From Deltaproteobacteria bacterium (GTDB lineage Bacteria > Desulfobacterota > Binatia > UBA9968): DNA of 64,000 bases. The position numbers were made by a program, and so were the translations under genes. The notes under the pieces are model-generated. The model saw only the letters and a list, made by a program, of their open reading frames with translations, did no database searches and was not told the DNA's origin. Each line of letters starts with the position of its first letter. Position 1 is the stretch's first letter. Below are positions 38,442 to 49,022 of the stretch, piece by piece. The DNA lies in NCBI GenBank assembly GCA_009379725.1, contig WHTF01000003.1:1-64000 (forward strand). Direction: 5' to 3'.

Positions 38442-38470
38442 TTGATTTAACAGCACGGCAGTGTTACATT
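38442..38470 (+). promoter_or_regulatory. Predicted promoter of tRNA-Pro
   Basis: TTGATT at 38442-38447 and TACATT at 38465-38470 are 17 bases apart. The -10 element ends 22 bases before the tRNA 5' end, a normal leader length for a single tRNA transcript. Confidence 0.5.
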
Positions 38471-38492
38471 CTCGCCTAACTTGATCGGCCTT

Positions 38493-38569
38493 CGGGGCGT
38501 AGCGCAGCCTGGTAGCGCACACGCTTGGGGTGCGTGTGGTCACCGGTTCAAATCCGGTCGCCCCGACCA
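38493..38569 (+). tRNA. tRNA-Pro (GGG)
   Basis: The 77-base cloverleaf has acceptor CGGGGCG/CGCCCCG, D arm GCGC/GCGC, anticodon stem CACGC/GCGTG with loop TTGGGGT, and T arm ACCGG/CCGGT with TTCAAAT. The anticodon is GGG, for proline codons CCC and CCU. CCA is encoded. A promoter is predicted just upstream, and a hairpin follows 30 bases downstream. Confidence 0.97.
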
Positions 38570-38872
38570 TTTTTTACCTCATCGAGCTTATCCAACGCAC
38601 TAGAGACCGGTCAATTCTGATCGGTCTCTAGTAGGTTTTCCAGAGAGATCGCTTTAAATAAACGATTTTTGGCATTGCTGTGCATTTCGCAAGTTAACTT
38701 GTTCTTCAGATTCGACGCGTCTCACGGGTATGCTCGCAGACGATCCCTATCTGTTAGAGAGATGAGTTCATAGAAAACCGCTGCAGGCTATGCTACATCT
38801 GATAAAGATGTTTTAAACCGTTCGGAAAGTTAGTGCGGTGGTTTATTGGGGCTGTTTCTCTGATCTACCCAT
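38570..38872. other. Intergenic stretch with the tRNA-Pro terminator
   Basis: About 300 bases between tRNA-Pro and the isoaspartate methyltransferase gene. A 10-pair hairpin near 38600-38631 is the only clear signal. Beyond it I see no gene or confident promoter. Confidence 0.5.
38600..38641 (+). terminator. Probable terminator after tRNA-Pro
   Basis: CTAGAGACCG pairs with CGGTCTCTAG around a 12-base loop, followed a few bases later by TTTT. The T-run is short, so efficiency is uncertain, but the stem is perfect and its position fits the end of the tRNA transcript. Confidence 0.6.
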
Positions 38873-39562
38873 TTGTCCTTGTATTTCTTACTGCAAGTGA
38901 AGCCGACCGATACGCCTCATATAAATTACACTTGGGCCAGAGAAAGAATGGTCCAAGAGCAACTCATCGCGCGTGGGATCCATGACCAGCGCGTTATTGA
39001 CGCCATGCGGCGGATTCCAAGACACCTGTTTGTCGACTCCGGGATAGTCAATCGCGCATATGACGATGGCGCTCTCCCGATCGGTGAAAAGCAGACGATC
39101 TCGCAGCCCTATATGGCTGGGAGAATGACCCAGGCGCTCTGCCTGACAGGTGAAGAGAAGGTTCTTGAGATCGGTACCGGATCAGGTTATCAAACAGCGC
39201 TGCTCGCAGAGCTTTGCTTCAATGTTTTTTCCGTCGAGAAGATTCGCACCCTGGCTCGCCGGGCTCGGAATCTCTTGGACCGTTTGGAGTATCACAACAT
39301 TGCTATTCATGTCGGCGACGGAACCATCGGTTGGTCGGAGCACGCCCCATTCGATGCCATTATCGTCGCCGCCGGTGCTCCCGATCTGCCACGTCCGCTG
39401 GTAGAACAGCTTTCGGTGGGCGGAAAGTTGATTATTCCCATCGGCGATGGGGATACCCAGATATTGAAAATATACCGGCGCAAACAGCTAGGCTTTCATG
39501 AAGAAGAGCTCGGGGAATGCCGGTTCGTAAAGCTCTGGGGGAAGTTCGGTTGGCAGGACTAA
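38873..39562 (+). CDS. pcm: Protein-L-isoaspartate O-methyltransferase
   Basis: The 229-residue protein shows the PCMT pattern: RERMVQEQLIARGIHDQRVI near 24-43, AMRRIPRHLFVD near 44-56, and GEKQTISQPYMAGRMTQAL in part near 73. The S-adenosylmethionine loop VLEIGTGSGYQTA lies near 100, followed by GDGTIGW and FDAIIVAAGAP. It methylates damaged isoaspartyl residues to start their repair in the cytoplasm. The first codon is TTG 38873 and is uncertain; a GTG at 38897 also fits. Its 3' end overlaps the following lipoprotein gene by 46 bases. This matches the pcm-nlpD order seen in proteobacteria. Confidence 0.93.
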   Translation: MSLYFLLQVKPTDTPHINYTWARERMVQEQLIARGIHDQRVIDAMRRIPRHLFVDSGIVNRAYDDGALPIGEKQTISQPYMAGRMTQALCLTGEEKVLEIGTGSGYQTALLAELCFNVFSVEKIRTLARRARNLLDRLEYHNIAIHVGDGTIGWSEHAPFDAIIVAAGAPDLPRPLVEQLSVGGKLIIPIGDGDTQILKIYRRKQLGFHEEELGECRFVKLWGKFGWQD

Positions 39563-40308
39563 GCGCCGGTCTTCCGTCCCGCCTGGTCGGCTTAGTTCTG
39601 CTCTGGCACATAGCCGGATGCGCGTCGCAGGTGTCAGAGCCTCCCGCTGCGAAAAGAGCTTCAGGAATTTACCACGTCGTGAAACCGGGCGAAAATTTAT
39701 TTCGTATCGGCAAAGCGTATGACTTAAGTTACGCAGAACTGGCCCGCGTCAATCGGCTCAGGGATTCCAGCCGGATTCGCGTCGGACAAAGACTCTTTAT
39801 TCCTGGAGCCGTGCGTCAGTTACCTGTAGAAACGATTACACCGAACGATTCGGTTCAAGCCCTTCCGGCAGCTCCGGAAACTAACGAGCCTGCCCGCGGC
39901 GGGTTCGTCTGGCCTATCGCGGGAGGCGTGAGTTCCCATTTTGGGCCCCGCGGTTCCAGCTTTCACGATGGCATCGATATCGCGGCGGAGGAGGGGACGC
40001 CGATCATGGCTATCGAAAAGGGCGAGGTGATTTACAGCGACCGACTGCGCGGTTATGGCAATCTGGTGATTCTCCGGCACGCCGGCGGTTTAGTGTCGGT
40101 CTATGGCCATAATCACGCCAATCTCGTGCGGCAGGGGCAACTGGTTTCTCAAGGTGAGGTGATTGCGAAAGTCGGCAGCACAGGAAGAGTTTCCGGACCG
40201 CATCTTCATCTCGAAATCCGCCAAAATAATGTCGCGCAAGACCCGCTTCTCTATCTCCCAGGGTTGTGTTGCCGCCAATCGTTGGATGAGGTGGCGCCGA
40301 AAAGTTGA
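39517..40308 (+). CDS. nlpD: LysM and M23-domain lipoprotein (NlpD-like)
   Basis: The 263-residue protein has a signal with lipobox IAGC (Cys about 35). A LysM domain, YHVVKPGENLFRIGKAYDL to VGQRLFIPG (about 52-95), binds peptidoglycan. The M23 peptidase domain (about 128-245) keeps HDGIDIAAEEG and the HLHLE pair, but in the first motif HxxxD is present as HDGID, so the zinc ligands look complete, unlike E. coli NlpD, which is inactive and activates amidases. It acts at the outer membrane or periplasm in cell-wall remodelling. Overlap with pcm suggests coupling. Whether it cleaves peptide bonds itself or only activates an amidase cannot be decided from sequence. Confidence 0.87.
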   Translation: MPVRKALGEVRLAGLSAGLPSRLVGLVLLWHIAGCASQVSEPPAAKRASGIYHVVKPGENLFRIGKAYDLSYAELARVNRLRDSSRIRVGQRLFIPGAVRQLPVETITPNDSVQALPAAPETNEPARGGFVWPIAGGVSSHFGPRGSSFHDGIDIAAEEGTPIMAIEKGEVIYSDRLRGYGNLVILRHAGGLVSVYGHNHANLVRQGQLVSQGEVIAKVGSTGRVSGPHLHLEIRQNNVAQDPLLYLPGLCCRQSLDEVAPKS

Positions 40309-40332
40309 TGTTTAATTAAATGGAGCAATGGA

Positions 40333-41481
40333 ATGAAAGAGTTAGCAGAAATTCGCAACGATACAGTCGGCAGTTTGCTACGTCCAGCAAAACTGAAGAA
40401 AGCCCGTGTAAGCTACGATGAGGGAAAACGAACTCTGGACGAGCTGAGGGAGGTGGAAAACCAAAGCATCCGCGATGCCGTGCGGCTGCAGGAAGAAGTG
40501 GGCTTGGCAGTTGTAACGGACGGCGAGTACCGGCGGCTTAATTTCCAGGATAGCTTTGGCGAGTCAGTGTCCGGCTACGATGCCGGACGGTCCAGTCTCA
40601 AGTTCTACGAGCGTCGCGTCGAAGGTAGCAATCCATTGCAGCGCTGGGAAATTCCCGACCAAGGCGAGCGCAAGGGAACTGCTGTTGCGCAGCGCCGCCC
40701 GGTTGTGGAAAAGCTTCGGTTGTCTCGTAATACCCCGTTGGAAGAATATATTTTCGTCAGCCAAGTCGCCCAAAGACCGGCAAAAGTCACCCTCATCGGA
40801 CCCGACCGTATTTCTCAACGTTTCGATTGGCAAAATTCTAAATCTATCTATTCGACCATGATTGAATTCATGGCCGACGTGGTGAAGGTGGAAAGAGAAA
40901 TCGTCGCCGGACTCATGCAGGCCGGCTGCCGTTATGTGCAGATCGATGCGCCGGGATATACCGCCTATGTCGATCCGCCGTCGCTCGACGCCATGCGCGC
41001 ACGCGGTGAAGACCCCGGCGAGAACTTCACACGCTCCTTGAAGGCGGATAACGACGTTCTTGAGGGCTTTGACGACATGACGTTCGGCATTCATCTGTGC
41101 CGGGGAAATCAACGAAGTATGTGGCATCGGGAAGGTACCTATGACGAGATTGCCGAGCGCCTCCTCAATGAATTGAAGCACGATCGTTTCCTTTTTGAGT
41201 ATGACACCCCAAGAGCGGGCGGCTTCGAGCCGCTGCGGTTTTTACCCAAAGGGAAAGTAGTCGTTCTGGGGCTGGTGAGCACGAAAGTGCCGCAGCTCGA
41301 GACCGTCGATGAATTGAAACGACGCATCGATTCGGCAAGCAAGCATGTGCCGCTGGAACAAATTGCCCTCAGCCCGCAGTGCGGTTTTTCTTCCGACGTG
41401 GTGGGTAATTTAATCAGTGAGGACGATCAGAAACGGAAATTAGCAGTCGTGGTTGAAACGACCCGGCAGGTGTGGGGATAG
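40333..41481 (+). CDS. MetE C-terminal-domain-like methyltransferase
   Basis: The 382-residue TIM-barrel protein resembles the C-terminal catalytic half of cobalamin-independent methionine synthase. The zinc ligands are visible: His and Cys in FGIHLCRGN near 254, Glu in FLFEYDTPRAG near 290, and Cys in ALSPQCGFSSD near 351. IDAPGYTAY near 202-210 replaces the usual IDEPAL motif. It lacks the N-terminal half that full MetE (about 750 residues) uses for folate binding. Stand-alone members take methyl groups from other donors, and their roles vary, so methionine formation from homocysteine is plausible but not assured. Starts at ATG 40333. Confidence 0.85.
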   Translation: MKELAEIRNDTVGSLLRPAKLKKARVSYDEGKRTLDELREVENQSIRDAVRLQEEVGLAVVTDGEYRRLNFQDSFGESVSGYDAGRSSLKFYERRVEGSNPLQRWEIPDQGERKGTAVAQRRPVVEKLRLSRNTPLEEYIFVSQVAQRPAKVTLIGPDRISQRFDWQNSKSIYSTMIEFMADVVKVEREIVAGLMQAGCRYVQIDAPGYTAYVDPPSLDAMRARGEDPGENFTRSLKADNDVLEGFDDMTFGIHLCRGNQRSMWHREGTYDEIAERLLNELKHDRFLFEYDTPRAGGFEPLRFLPKGKVVVLGLVSTKVPQLETVDELKRRIDSASKHVPLEQIALSPQCGFSSDVVGNLISEDDQKRKLAVVVETTRQVWG

Positions 41482-41583
41482 TCCTGCTGCGCAGGGTGTC
41501 CAATTTCAGATCTGAAAATCTTTTACGTGTCCAGCAACTGGGTCTTCCTTGGTGGGCACGCGCTATTGTGGGAGTTCACCGAC

Positions 41584-42120
41584 ATGAAGAACGACATCAC
41601 GAGTATTCGCCATGCGATTCGAGACATACCCAATTTCCCCAAGCCGGGTATCGTATTCAAGGACATCACGCCGTTACTTGGTAACGGTGCGCTGTTTGCC
41701 AAAACCATCGACATTCTGGCCGATCGTTATCGCGAACAGAAAGTCGACACGATCTTGGGAATCGAATCGCGCGGTTTTATCGTCGGTTCGGCGCTCGCCT
41801 ATAAACTCAAGGCAGGGTTCTGCGTGGTTCGCAAGCCGGGTAAATTGCCCTACGATACCCACAGCGCCAGTTATGAGTTGGAATATGGCACGGACTCGCT
41901 TGAAATCCATATCGACGCGATTCCCAAAAATGCGCGTGTGGTCATCGCCGATGATTTGATCGCCACAGGGGGAACCGCCGCGGCGACTGCACAACTGGTT
42001 TCCAAGCTTGGGGGGACGGTTGTGGAATGCGCTTTCGTAATCGAACTTTCGTTCTTACAAGGCAGGGAGAAACTACAACCTTACAGCGTCTTTTCAATTC
42101 TCCAATATGATTCCGAATAG
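41584..42120 (+). CDS. apt: Adenine phosphoribosyltransferase
   Basis: ATG 41584 follows GGGAG by about 10 bases, and the product (178 residues) then starts IRHAIRDIPNFPKPGIVFKD, which is typical of Apt. The PRPP loop VVIADDLIATGGTAAAT is near residue 120-136, and GIESRGFIVG near 59. The enzyme salvages adenine to AMP with PRPP in the cytoplasm. Codons before 41584 are open but are not family-like. It lies alone between a methyltransferase gene and nuoI. Confidence 0.95.
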   Translation: MKNDITSIRHAIRDIPNFPKPGIVFKDITPLLGNGALFAKTIDILADRYREQKVDTILGIESRGFIVGSALAYKLKAGFCVVRKPGKLPYDTHSASYELEYGTDSLEIHIDAIPKNARVVIADDLIATGGTAAATAQLVSKLGGTVVECAFVIELSFLQGREKLQPYSVFSILQYDSE

Positions 42121-42156
42121 GAAGGAAAGCACTTGTTTTTACTTGTTTTCCTTTTC

Positions 42157-42186
42157 TTGACAACCCTCCGTAAACATCTGTAGAGT
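42157..42186 (+). promoter_or_regulatory. Possible promoter upstream of nuoI-thiC
   Basis: A perfect -35 TTGACA (42157-42162) is followed after 18 bases by TAGAGT (42181-42186), a 4/6 match to the -10 consensus. It lies about 105 bases before nuoI. Only consensus supports it. Confidence 0.4.
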
Positions 42187-42292
42187 GAGGTGAGACTGAA
42201 ACTTGAGGCAAGGGGCTAAAGCACGCGATTGGGCGCATCCATTATCGTTTCACCCTGCACGTCTGCAGCTTGGCTAAGGATATTATTGATTC

Positions 42293-44871
<2,579 letters not shown>

Positions 44872-44899
44872 GCACAGTTTCCCGTCGATCTACTCAAGC

Positions 44900-44931
44900 C
44901 TGGCCGGCAGATTGCCGGCCAGTTCTTTTTC
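44900..44931 (+). terminator. Strong intrinsic terminator after thiC
   Basis: CTGGCCGGCA and TGCCGGCCAG form a perfect 10-pair GC-rich stem with a 3-base loop (GAT), followed by TTCTTTTTC. It begins 29 bases after the thiC stop and marks the end of the nuoI-thiC unit. Confidence 0.88.
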
Positions 44932-45120
44932 GCTCTGTAATCCAGGATCGCGTTCATACGTCGTATCCGTATTCATCGTTCTTGTCGCTCGTTTGGGTTA
45001 GCCGCCATGCGTATTCTTATCTACGGCTTCGGCTCCTATAAGCAGTTCAGCGCTCAGGATGAGGTCGCGCGGACTCGTCAAGGAGCGGAGAATCGTGGCC
45101 CTTTTGGTGGATGAGTGGTC

Positions 45121-45510
45121 TTAGGAAACACCTTCTTTTTTTGCGTCTTGGCGCAGTGGTAAGACCCTTCCTTCTTTTCTCATTGATACATGCCCTTCGA
45201 GAACCGCGCCATCACCGATCACCAGGCTTTGAGTCGTGACGTCGCCGACTACAGAACCGGGCGGTTGGATATCGAGCTTCTTTTCTGCTTGAACATCGGC
45301 CATCACTTTACCTTGCACCACGATGGATGCGGCCGTAATTTTCCCTTTCACCGTCGCCTGTTGTCCGATAGTAATGCTGGCTTGTGCCGTAATCTCCCCC
45401 TCGACGTCACCGTCGATGGTCGTCGGTCCATCGAAGAATAGCTTTCCGTTAATTTTGGTGCCTGGTCCGAGGTAGGCTCCTGAGTCGTGTGGTCTATTCG
45501 TGTCTGCCAT
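45121..45510 (-). CDS. Bactofilin (DUF583) cytoskeletal protein
   Basis: The 129-residue protein starts at ATG 45510, where AGGGGGAG lies 4-6 bases upstream; a longer frame exists but lacks a site. It begins GPGTKINGKLFFDGPTTIDG, and continues in repeats of small hydrophobic strands (GDVEGEITAQASITIGQQA, VKGKITAASIVVQGKV), the right-handed beta-helix pattern of bactofilins. A short Pro-poor tail rich in Lys ends it. Bactofilins polymerise without nucleotide and anchor wall enzymes or polarity factors. A wall-related partner gene is not adjacent. Confidence 0.9.
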   Translation of the reverse strand: MADTNRPHDSGAYLGPGTKINGKLFFDGPTTIDGDVEGEITAQASITIGQQATVKGKITAASIVVQGKVMADVQAEKKLDIQPPGSVVGDVTTQSLVIGDGAVLEGHVSMRKEGRVLPLRQDAKKEGVS

Positions 45511-45778
45511 TAGCTCCCCCTTTCGGTACAAGGTTGAGAATATAAAATACATTGCTAAATTTGTCCACTAAAGAATCAGAGGCTAGATGTATCCGGTTTG
45601 TTTTGCCTAAATGCGCGAGGGTCTGTATAAAGCATCTGACAAGTTGCTTGAAAAAAAGGCGCGACTGCGTCGTTTGCCACTCATATCGCGCTGAAATAGG
45701 CTCGCTTCAAACTGAAAATTAAAGCTGTTTCTACAAAGAATACTTCTTAAACTTCTTTATCCAGGCGGGAGAACTAAC

Positions 45779-47248
45779 ATGAAAATTGAGAGTCTTAGAG
45801 ACTATCTCGACGTGTTGGATGAGTTCGAAGAACTGCAGCGGATCAAAGCCCAAGTCGATTGGAATCTTGAAATGGGCGCCATCACCCGACGGTGTTATGA
45901 TCTTGGCGCGCCGGCTGCCCTGTTTGAGAACATAAGAGGATATCCTCAAGGGTTCCGCACTCTCGGAGCACCATTAGGTGCGAGCAAGAAAAGAGGACAT
46001 TCGCTTTTTGCGCGCACCGCGCTGGCGCTCGGCATGCGGCCGAATGCGTCGGCAAAAGAAATCATGCAAACCTACCTGCAACGTAAGGAAAAATTAATCA
46101 AGCCCGTCATTGTGAGCACCGGACCCTGTAAAGAAAACATCATGAAAGGGGAGAATGTAGATGTGCTCAAGTTCCCTATTCCGCTGATTCATGGGGGTGA
46201 TGGCGGAAGATATATTGGCACGTGGCACACGGTCATAACCAAGGATCCGGATAGCTCGTGGGTCAACTGGGGTATGTATCGTCTTATGGTCCATAACCGG
46301 AACACATTGGGATGTCTTTTCCCGATGCAACAACATATCGGCCAGATGTATCAAAAGTACGAGTTGATGAATCGGCCGATGCCGGTGGCTGTGGCGATCG
46401 GCGGGCAGCCGGTAATTCCGATTGTGAGCTGCGTGCAACTGCCCCCTTACGTTAATGAGGTGGAAGTTGCAGGCGCGTTGCAGGAGACACCGGTTCCATT
46501 GGTGAAATGCGAGACCATCGATATCGAGGTTCCTGCTAGCGCGGAAATTATTCTTGAAGGAGAGGTGTTGCCGCACGAACGCATGATCGAAGGGCCTTTC
46601 GGCGAATACATGGGTTATGAGGCGGGGAAGTCTTCACCTAAACCAGTTATGAAGATCAACGCCATCACCTATCGAAATGACCCTATTCTGCCTTTCTCGA
46701 ACATGGGAATGCCGGTGCATGAGGGACAGACCGCAACGGCATTGATTAAGGGAGCGGAAATATTTTCCGAACTTAAAAAGCTCGGCCTACCGGTTAAGGG
46801 CGTATTCTGTCCGCCCCACGCCGTGGGACACATGGCGGTGGTATCTACTGAGGTACCGTTTGTGAATTTCGCGCGCCGTGTCGCTCATGCCCTATGGGCG
46901 ACTAAGCCCGGGCTGTTTACCTACTACATTGTCATTGTCGACTCCGACGTTGAACCAACGAACATGGATGAAGTTCTGCATGCTATTACGACCAAGTGCC
47001 ATCCTGTAAATGGAATTCACCAGGTGCCGCACAATCCAGGGTTCCCGATTTTGCTGCCGTTTTTGCCGCAAAAGGAGCGTCTCATTGGCGATGCAGCGGG
47101 CGTGATCTTCGACTGCACATGGCCCAAGGATTGGCCCCAAGAGACAATTCCCGTGAAGGCCACTTTAGAAAATCTTTGGCCGAAAGAGTTGCAGGAGAAG
47201 GTTGTGAAGAACTGGCAGGCTTATGGGTTTAATAAATCTAATGAGTGA
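45779..47248 (+). CDS. UbiD-family decarboxylase (second paralogue)
   Basis: ATG 45779 follows GGGAG by 7 bases. The 489-residue protein has GDGGRYIGTWHTVIT near residue 136, SSWVNWGMYRLMVH near 154, and EGPFGEYMGYE near 270, which carry metal, prenyl-FMN and catalytic residues in this family. The N-terminal LRDYLDVLDEFEELQRIKA is typical of UbiD proteins that act on aromatic acids. Sequence identity with the paralogue at 17721 looks moderate. A UbiX gene is not in the window. The substrate is unknown, and it may carboxylate or decarboxylate. A small HTH gene on the opposite strand ends 41 bases after it. Confidence 0.9.
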   Translation: MKIESLRDYLDVLDEFEELQRIKAQVDWNLEMGAITRRCYDLGAPAALFENIRGYPQGFRTLGAPLGASKKRGHSLFARTALALGMRPNASAKEIMQTYLQRKEKLIKPVIVSTGPCKENIMKGENVDVLKFPIPLIHGGDGGRYIGTWHTVITKDPDSSWVNWGMYRLMVHNRNTLGCLFPMQQHIGQMYQKYELMNRPMPVAVAIGGQPVIPIVSCVQLPPYVNEVEVAGALQETPVPLVKCETIDIEVPASAEIILEGEVLPHERMIEGPFGEYMGYEAGKSSPKPVMKINAITYRNDPILPFSNMGMPVHEGQTATALIKGAEIFSELKKLGLPVKGVFCPPHAVGHMAVVSTEVPFVNFARRVAHALWATKPGLFTYYIVIVDSDVEPTNMDEVLHAITTKCHPVNGIHQVPHNPGFPILLPFLPQKERLIGDAAGVIFDCTWPKDWPQETIPVKATLENLWPKELQEKVVKNWQAYGFNKSNE

Positions 47249-47289
47249 CTACTCGGACCGGCTTTAAGTCTTTTGCATTTCGCATCCGC

Positions 47290-47499
47290 TTAGATCACCT
47301 TTGGCGTGATATTTTCTTCCTCTTGAACCCACTCTTGAAATCGGCTTTCCAGTATTCGCCACTGTCCACCAACCTTAAAGGCAGGGATCTGGCGGTGCTG
47401 GATCATTCTATGCAGGGTTCTTTTAGAAATCTTTAGAATACTGGCTGCCTCGGCGAGGGTTAATAACTTGATGGCCGTATCGGCTGTTTTCATTTCCAT
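47290..47499 (-). CDS. Small helix-turn-helix protein, excisionase-like (HTH_17)
   Basis: The 69-residue product is one short DNA-binding module: LLTLAEAASILKISKRTLHRM near residues 12-32 (in part), then RQIPAFKVGGQWRILESRFQEWV near 36-58. This is the MerR-like winged fold of HTH_17/excisionase-type proteins. Such proteins act as excisionases or as small transcription factors. No integrase, phage or att site is nearby, so a regulator is more likely. It lies between the second UbiD gene (convergent) and tRNA-Leu. Confidence 0.8.
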   Translation of the reverse strand: MEMKTADTAIKLLTLAEAASILKISKRTLHRMIQHRQIPAFKVGGQWRILESRFQEWVQEEENITPKVI

Positions 47500-47672
47500 G
47501 TGTACTCCCGAACGATCCCATCGAGCAAGGCCTATGCCACCCCGTCGTATTCATGTAACTCACTGGTTGTATTAAGGAACCGGTGTGCTTGACGGCGATA
47601 AAAGCTTGCGTTCGGTCGAAAAATCGACAGCATCGAACTCAAGGCGACAAAAATGGCAAGAGGATGAAGTTC

Positions 47673-47699
47673 TAAAAAGGGTATTCGAATACTGCCTTT
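47673..47699 (-). terminator. Possible terminator of the pgk-tpiA-secG-tRNA-Leu unit
   Basis: On the minus strand, AAAGG-CA-GTATTC pairs with GAATAC-CCTTT with a two-base bulge and is followed by TTTAG. It lies about 57 bases after the tRNA-Leu 3' end. The AT-rich, imperfect stem makes this tentative. Confidence 0.35.
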
Positions 47700-47755
47700 G
47701 CAGGAATATCTCGCACTTCTGCGTCAGGTGTGTTGTCGGCTGGTTAGTGCATTAG

Positions 47756-47842
47756 TGGTGCGAGGAGGGGGATTTGAACCCCCACGCCATTTCTGGCACT
47801 AGCCCCTCAAACTAGCGCGTCTGCCGATTCCGCCATCCTCGC
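47756..47842 (-). tRNA. tRNA-Leu (GAG)
   Basis: The 87-base type II tRNA has acceptor GCGAGGA/TCCTCGC, anticodon stem CTAGT/GCTAG with loop TTGAGGG, a long variable arm, and T arm GGGGG/CCCCC with TTCAAAT. The anticodon is GAG, for leucine codons CUC and CUU. CCA is encoded. It begins 8 bases after secG, the same neighbour as E. coli leuU. Confidence 0.96.
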
Positions 47843-47850
47843 GACGTTAG

Positions 47851-48249
47851 TTATGGGTTTGTTGACTTCTGTGGCTGCGTCTCTTTAGGGGTTGTTGGAA
47901 CAACTGATGCATCAGGACTATTTGTTGGCCCGGATTGTTCCTTAATCGGTGGTGCTGATTGTGTCGGTGTATCGGGCTGTGCAGCGGGACTGCGTTGGTC
48001 GAATATCGTGGCAGTGGGTCTTTGACCGGCAAAATACCCTAAGGCCAGGGACGTGATCATGAATACGATGGCCATTGCCGTAGTTAGCTTTGTCAGAAAA
48101 TTTCCTGCGCCACTGCTACCGAATATCGTCGAGCTAGAACCGCCACCAAATACAGCGCCAATTTCGGCCCCTTTACCGGTTTGGAGCAATACCACCAGAA
48201 TTAAACCAATACAAACAATAAAATGAATAATCGTAACCGCTATAACCAT
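47851..48249 (-). CDS. secG: Preprotein translocase subunit SecG
   Basis: The 132-residue product has the two membrane helices of SecG (about 2-22, ILVVLLQTGKGAEIGAVFGGGSSSTIFG in part near 17-44, and 53-75). The sequence between them, QTGKGAEIGAVFGGG, is conserved. A Pro/Ser/Thr/Gln-rich tail of about 55 residues follows. SecG assists SecYE in protein export across the inner membrane. It lies between tpiA and tRNA-Leu, a conserved arrangement. The tail is longer than in minimal SecG (about 75-110 residues). Confidence 0.93.
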   Translation of the reverse strand: MVIAVTIIHFIVCIGLILVVLLQTGKGAEIGAVFGGGSSSTIFGSSGAGNFLTKLTTAMAIVFMITSLALGYFAGQRPTATIFDQRSPAAQPDTPTQSAPPIKEQSGPTNSPDASVVPTTPKETQPQKSTNP

Positions 48250-48254
48250 AATTT

Positions 48255-49022
48255 CTATCCGTGGCTATCGAAACAACGAATCACTGGAATAAAGGTCTCC
48301 GCCTTTAGGCTCGCTCCGCCGACGAGTAAGCCATCGACCTCCGAAGTTTTTGCCAGATCGTTGGAATTCTCAGGTTTCACGCTTCCTCCATACAATACCC
48401 GCACGCGTTTGGCATTACTTTGGCCGAATGAGTCCGCAAGAAAGCGGCGAATCCGTCCATGAATTTCAGTTATTTGCTTGGGCTCTGCGTTGTGGCCGGT
48501 CCCAATTGCCCAGATTGGCTCGTAAGCGACTTCGACATTCCGTATATCATTTCTCGCCAGTTGCTTCAATGCAATCCGCAGTTGGCGCGTAATCACTTTC
48601 GTAGCTAAGCCGTCCTCCCGTTCCGCGAGTGTTTCGCCAACACACAGAATAGGCCGAAGCTTGTTCCTGATCGCAGCAACTAATTTTTTTGCTATCATCT
48701 CGTCAGTTTCGTGAAAAATATGGCGACGCTCTGAGTGGCCCACGATCACGTACATGCAACCAATGTCACGCAGCATGAGTGGGCTTACTTCACCGGTAAA
48801 CGCGCCACTGTCTTGCCAATGGCAGTTCTGCGCTGCGAGCGAGATTTCAGACCTACGGATTTTTTGATTTAGCTGAACTAGGGCGGTCGCCGGCGGAGCC
48901 AAAACCAGGGAAGCCTTCGATGGCTTTTTCTTAAGCTCTTTAGCAATAGCGCCGGCAAGACTGGAGACCTCCACCAGGGTTCCGTTCATCTTCCAGTTGC
49001 CGACTACCAGCGGTGATCTCAT
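48255..49022 (-). CDS. tpiA: Triosephosphate isomerase
   Basis: The 255-residue TIM-barrel enzyme has the lysine in GNWKMNG near residue 8-13, the electrophilic His in IVGHSERR near 95, and the catalytic Glu in [12 protein letters not shown] near 168. The final phosphate loop is [11 protein letters not shown]. It interconverts glyceraldehyde 3-phosphate and dihydroxyacetone phosphate. Its ATG overlaps the pgk stop (ATGA) and secG begins 5 bases after its end, so the three genes form one minus-strand operon. Confidence 0.97.
   Translation of the reverse strand: MRSPLVVGNWKMNGTLVEVSSLAGAIAKELKKKPSKASLVLAPPATALVQLNQKIRRSEISLAAQNCHWQDSGAFTGEVSPLMLRDIGCMYVIVGHSERRHIFHETDEMIAKKLVAAIRNKLRPILCVGETLAEREDGLATKVITRQLRIALKQLARNDIRNVEVAYEPIWAIGTGHNAEPKQITEIHGRIRRFLADSFGQSNAKRVRVLYGGSVKPENSNDLAKTSEVDGLLVGGASLKAETFIPVIRCFDSHG

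Noticed and set aside
47290-47499. Excisionase-like protein as evidence of a prophage or integrated element next to tRNA-Leu
   Set aside because: There is no integrase, phage gene or direct repeat of the tRNA 3' end nearby; the surroundings are housekeeping genes.
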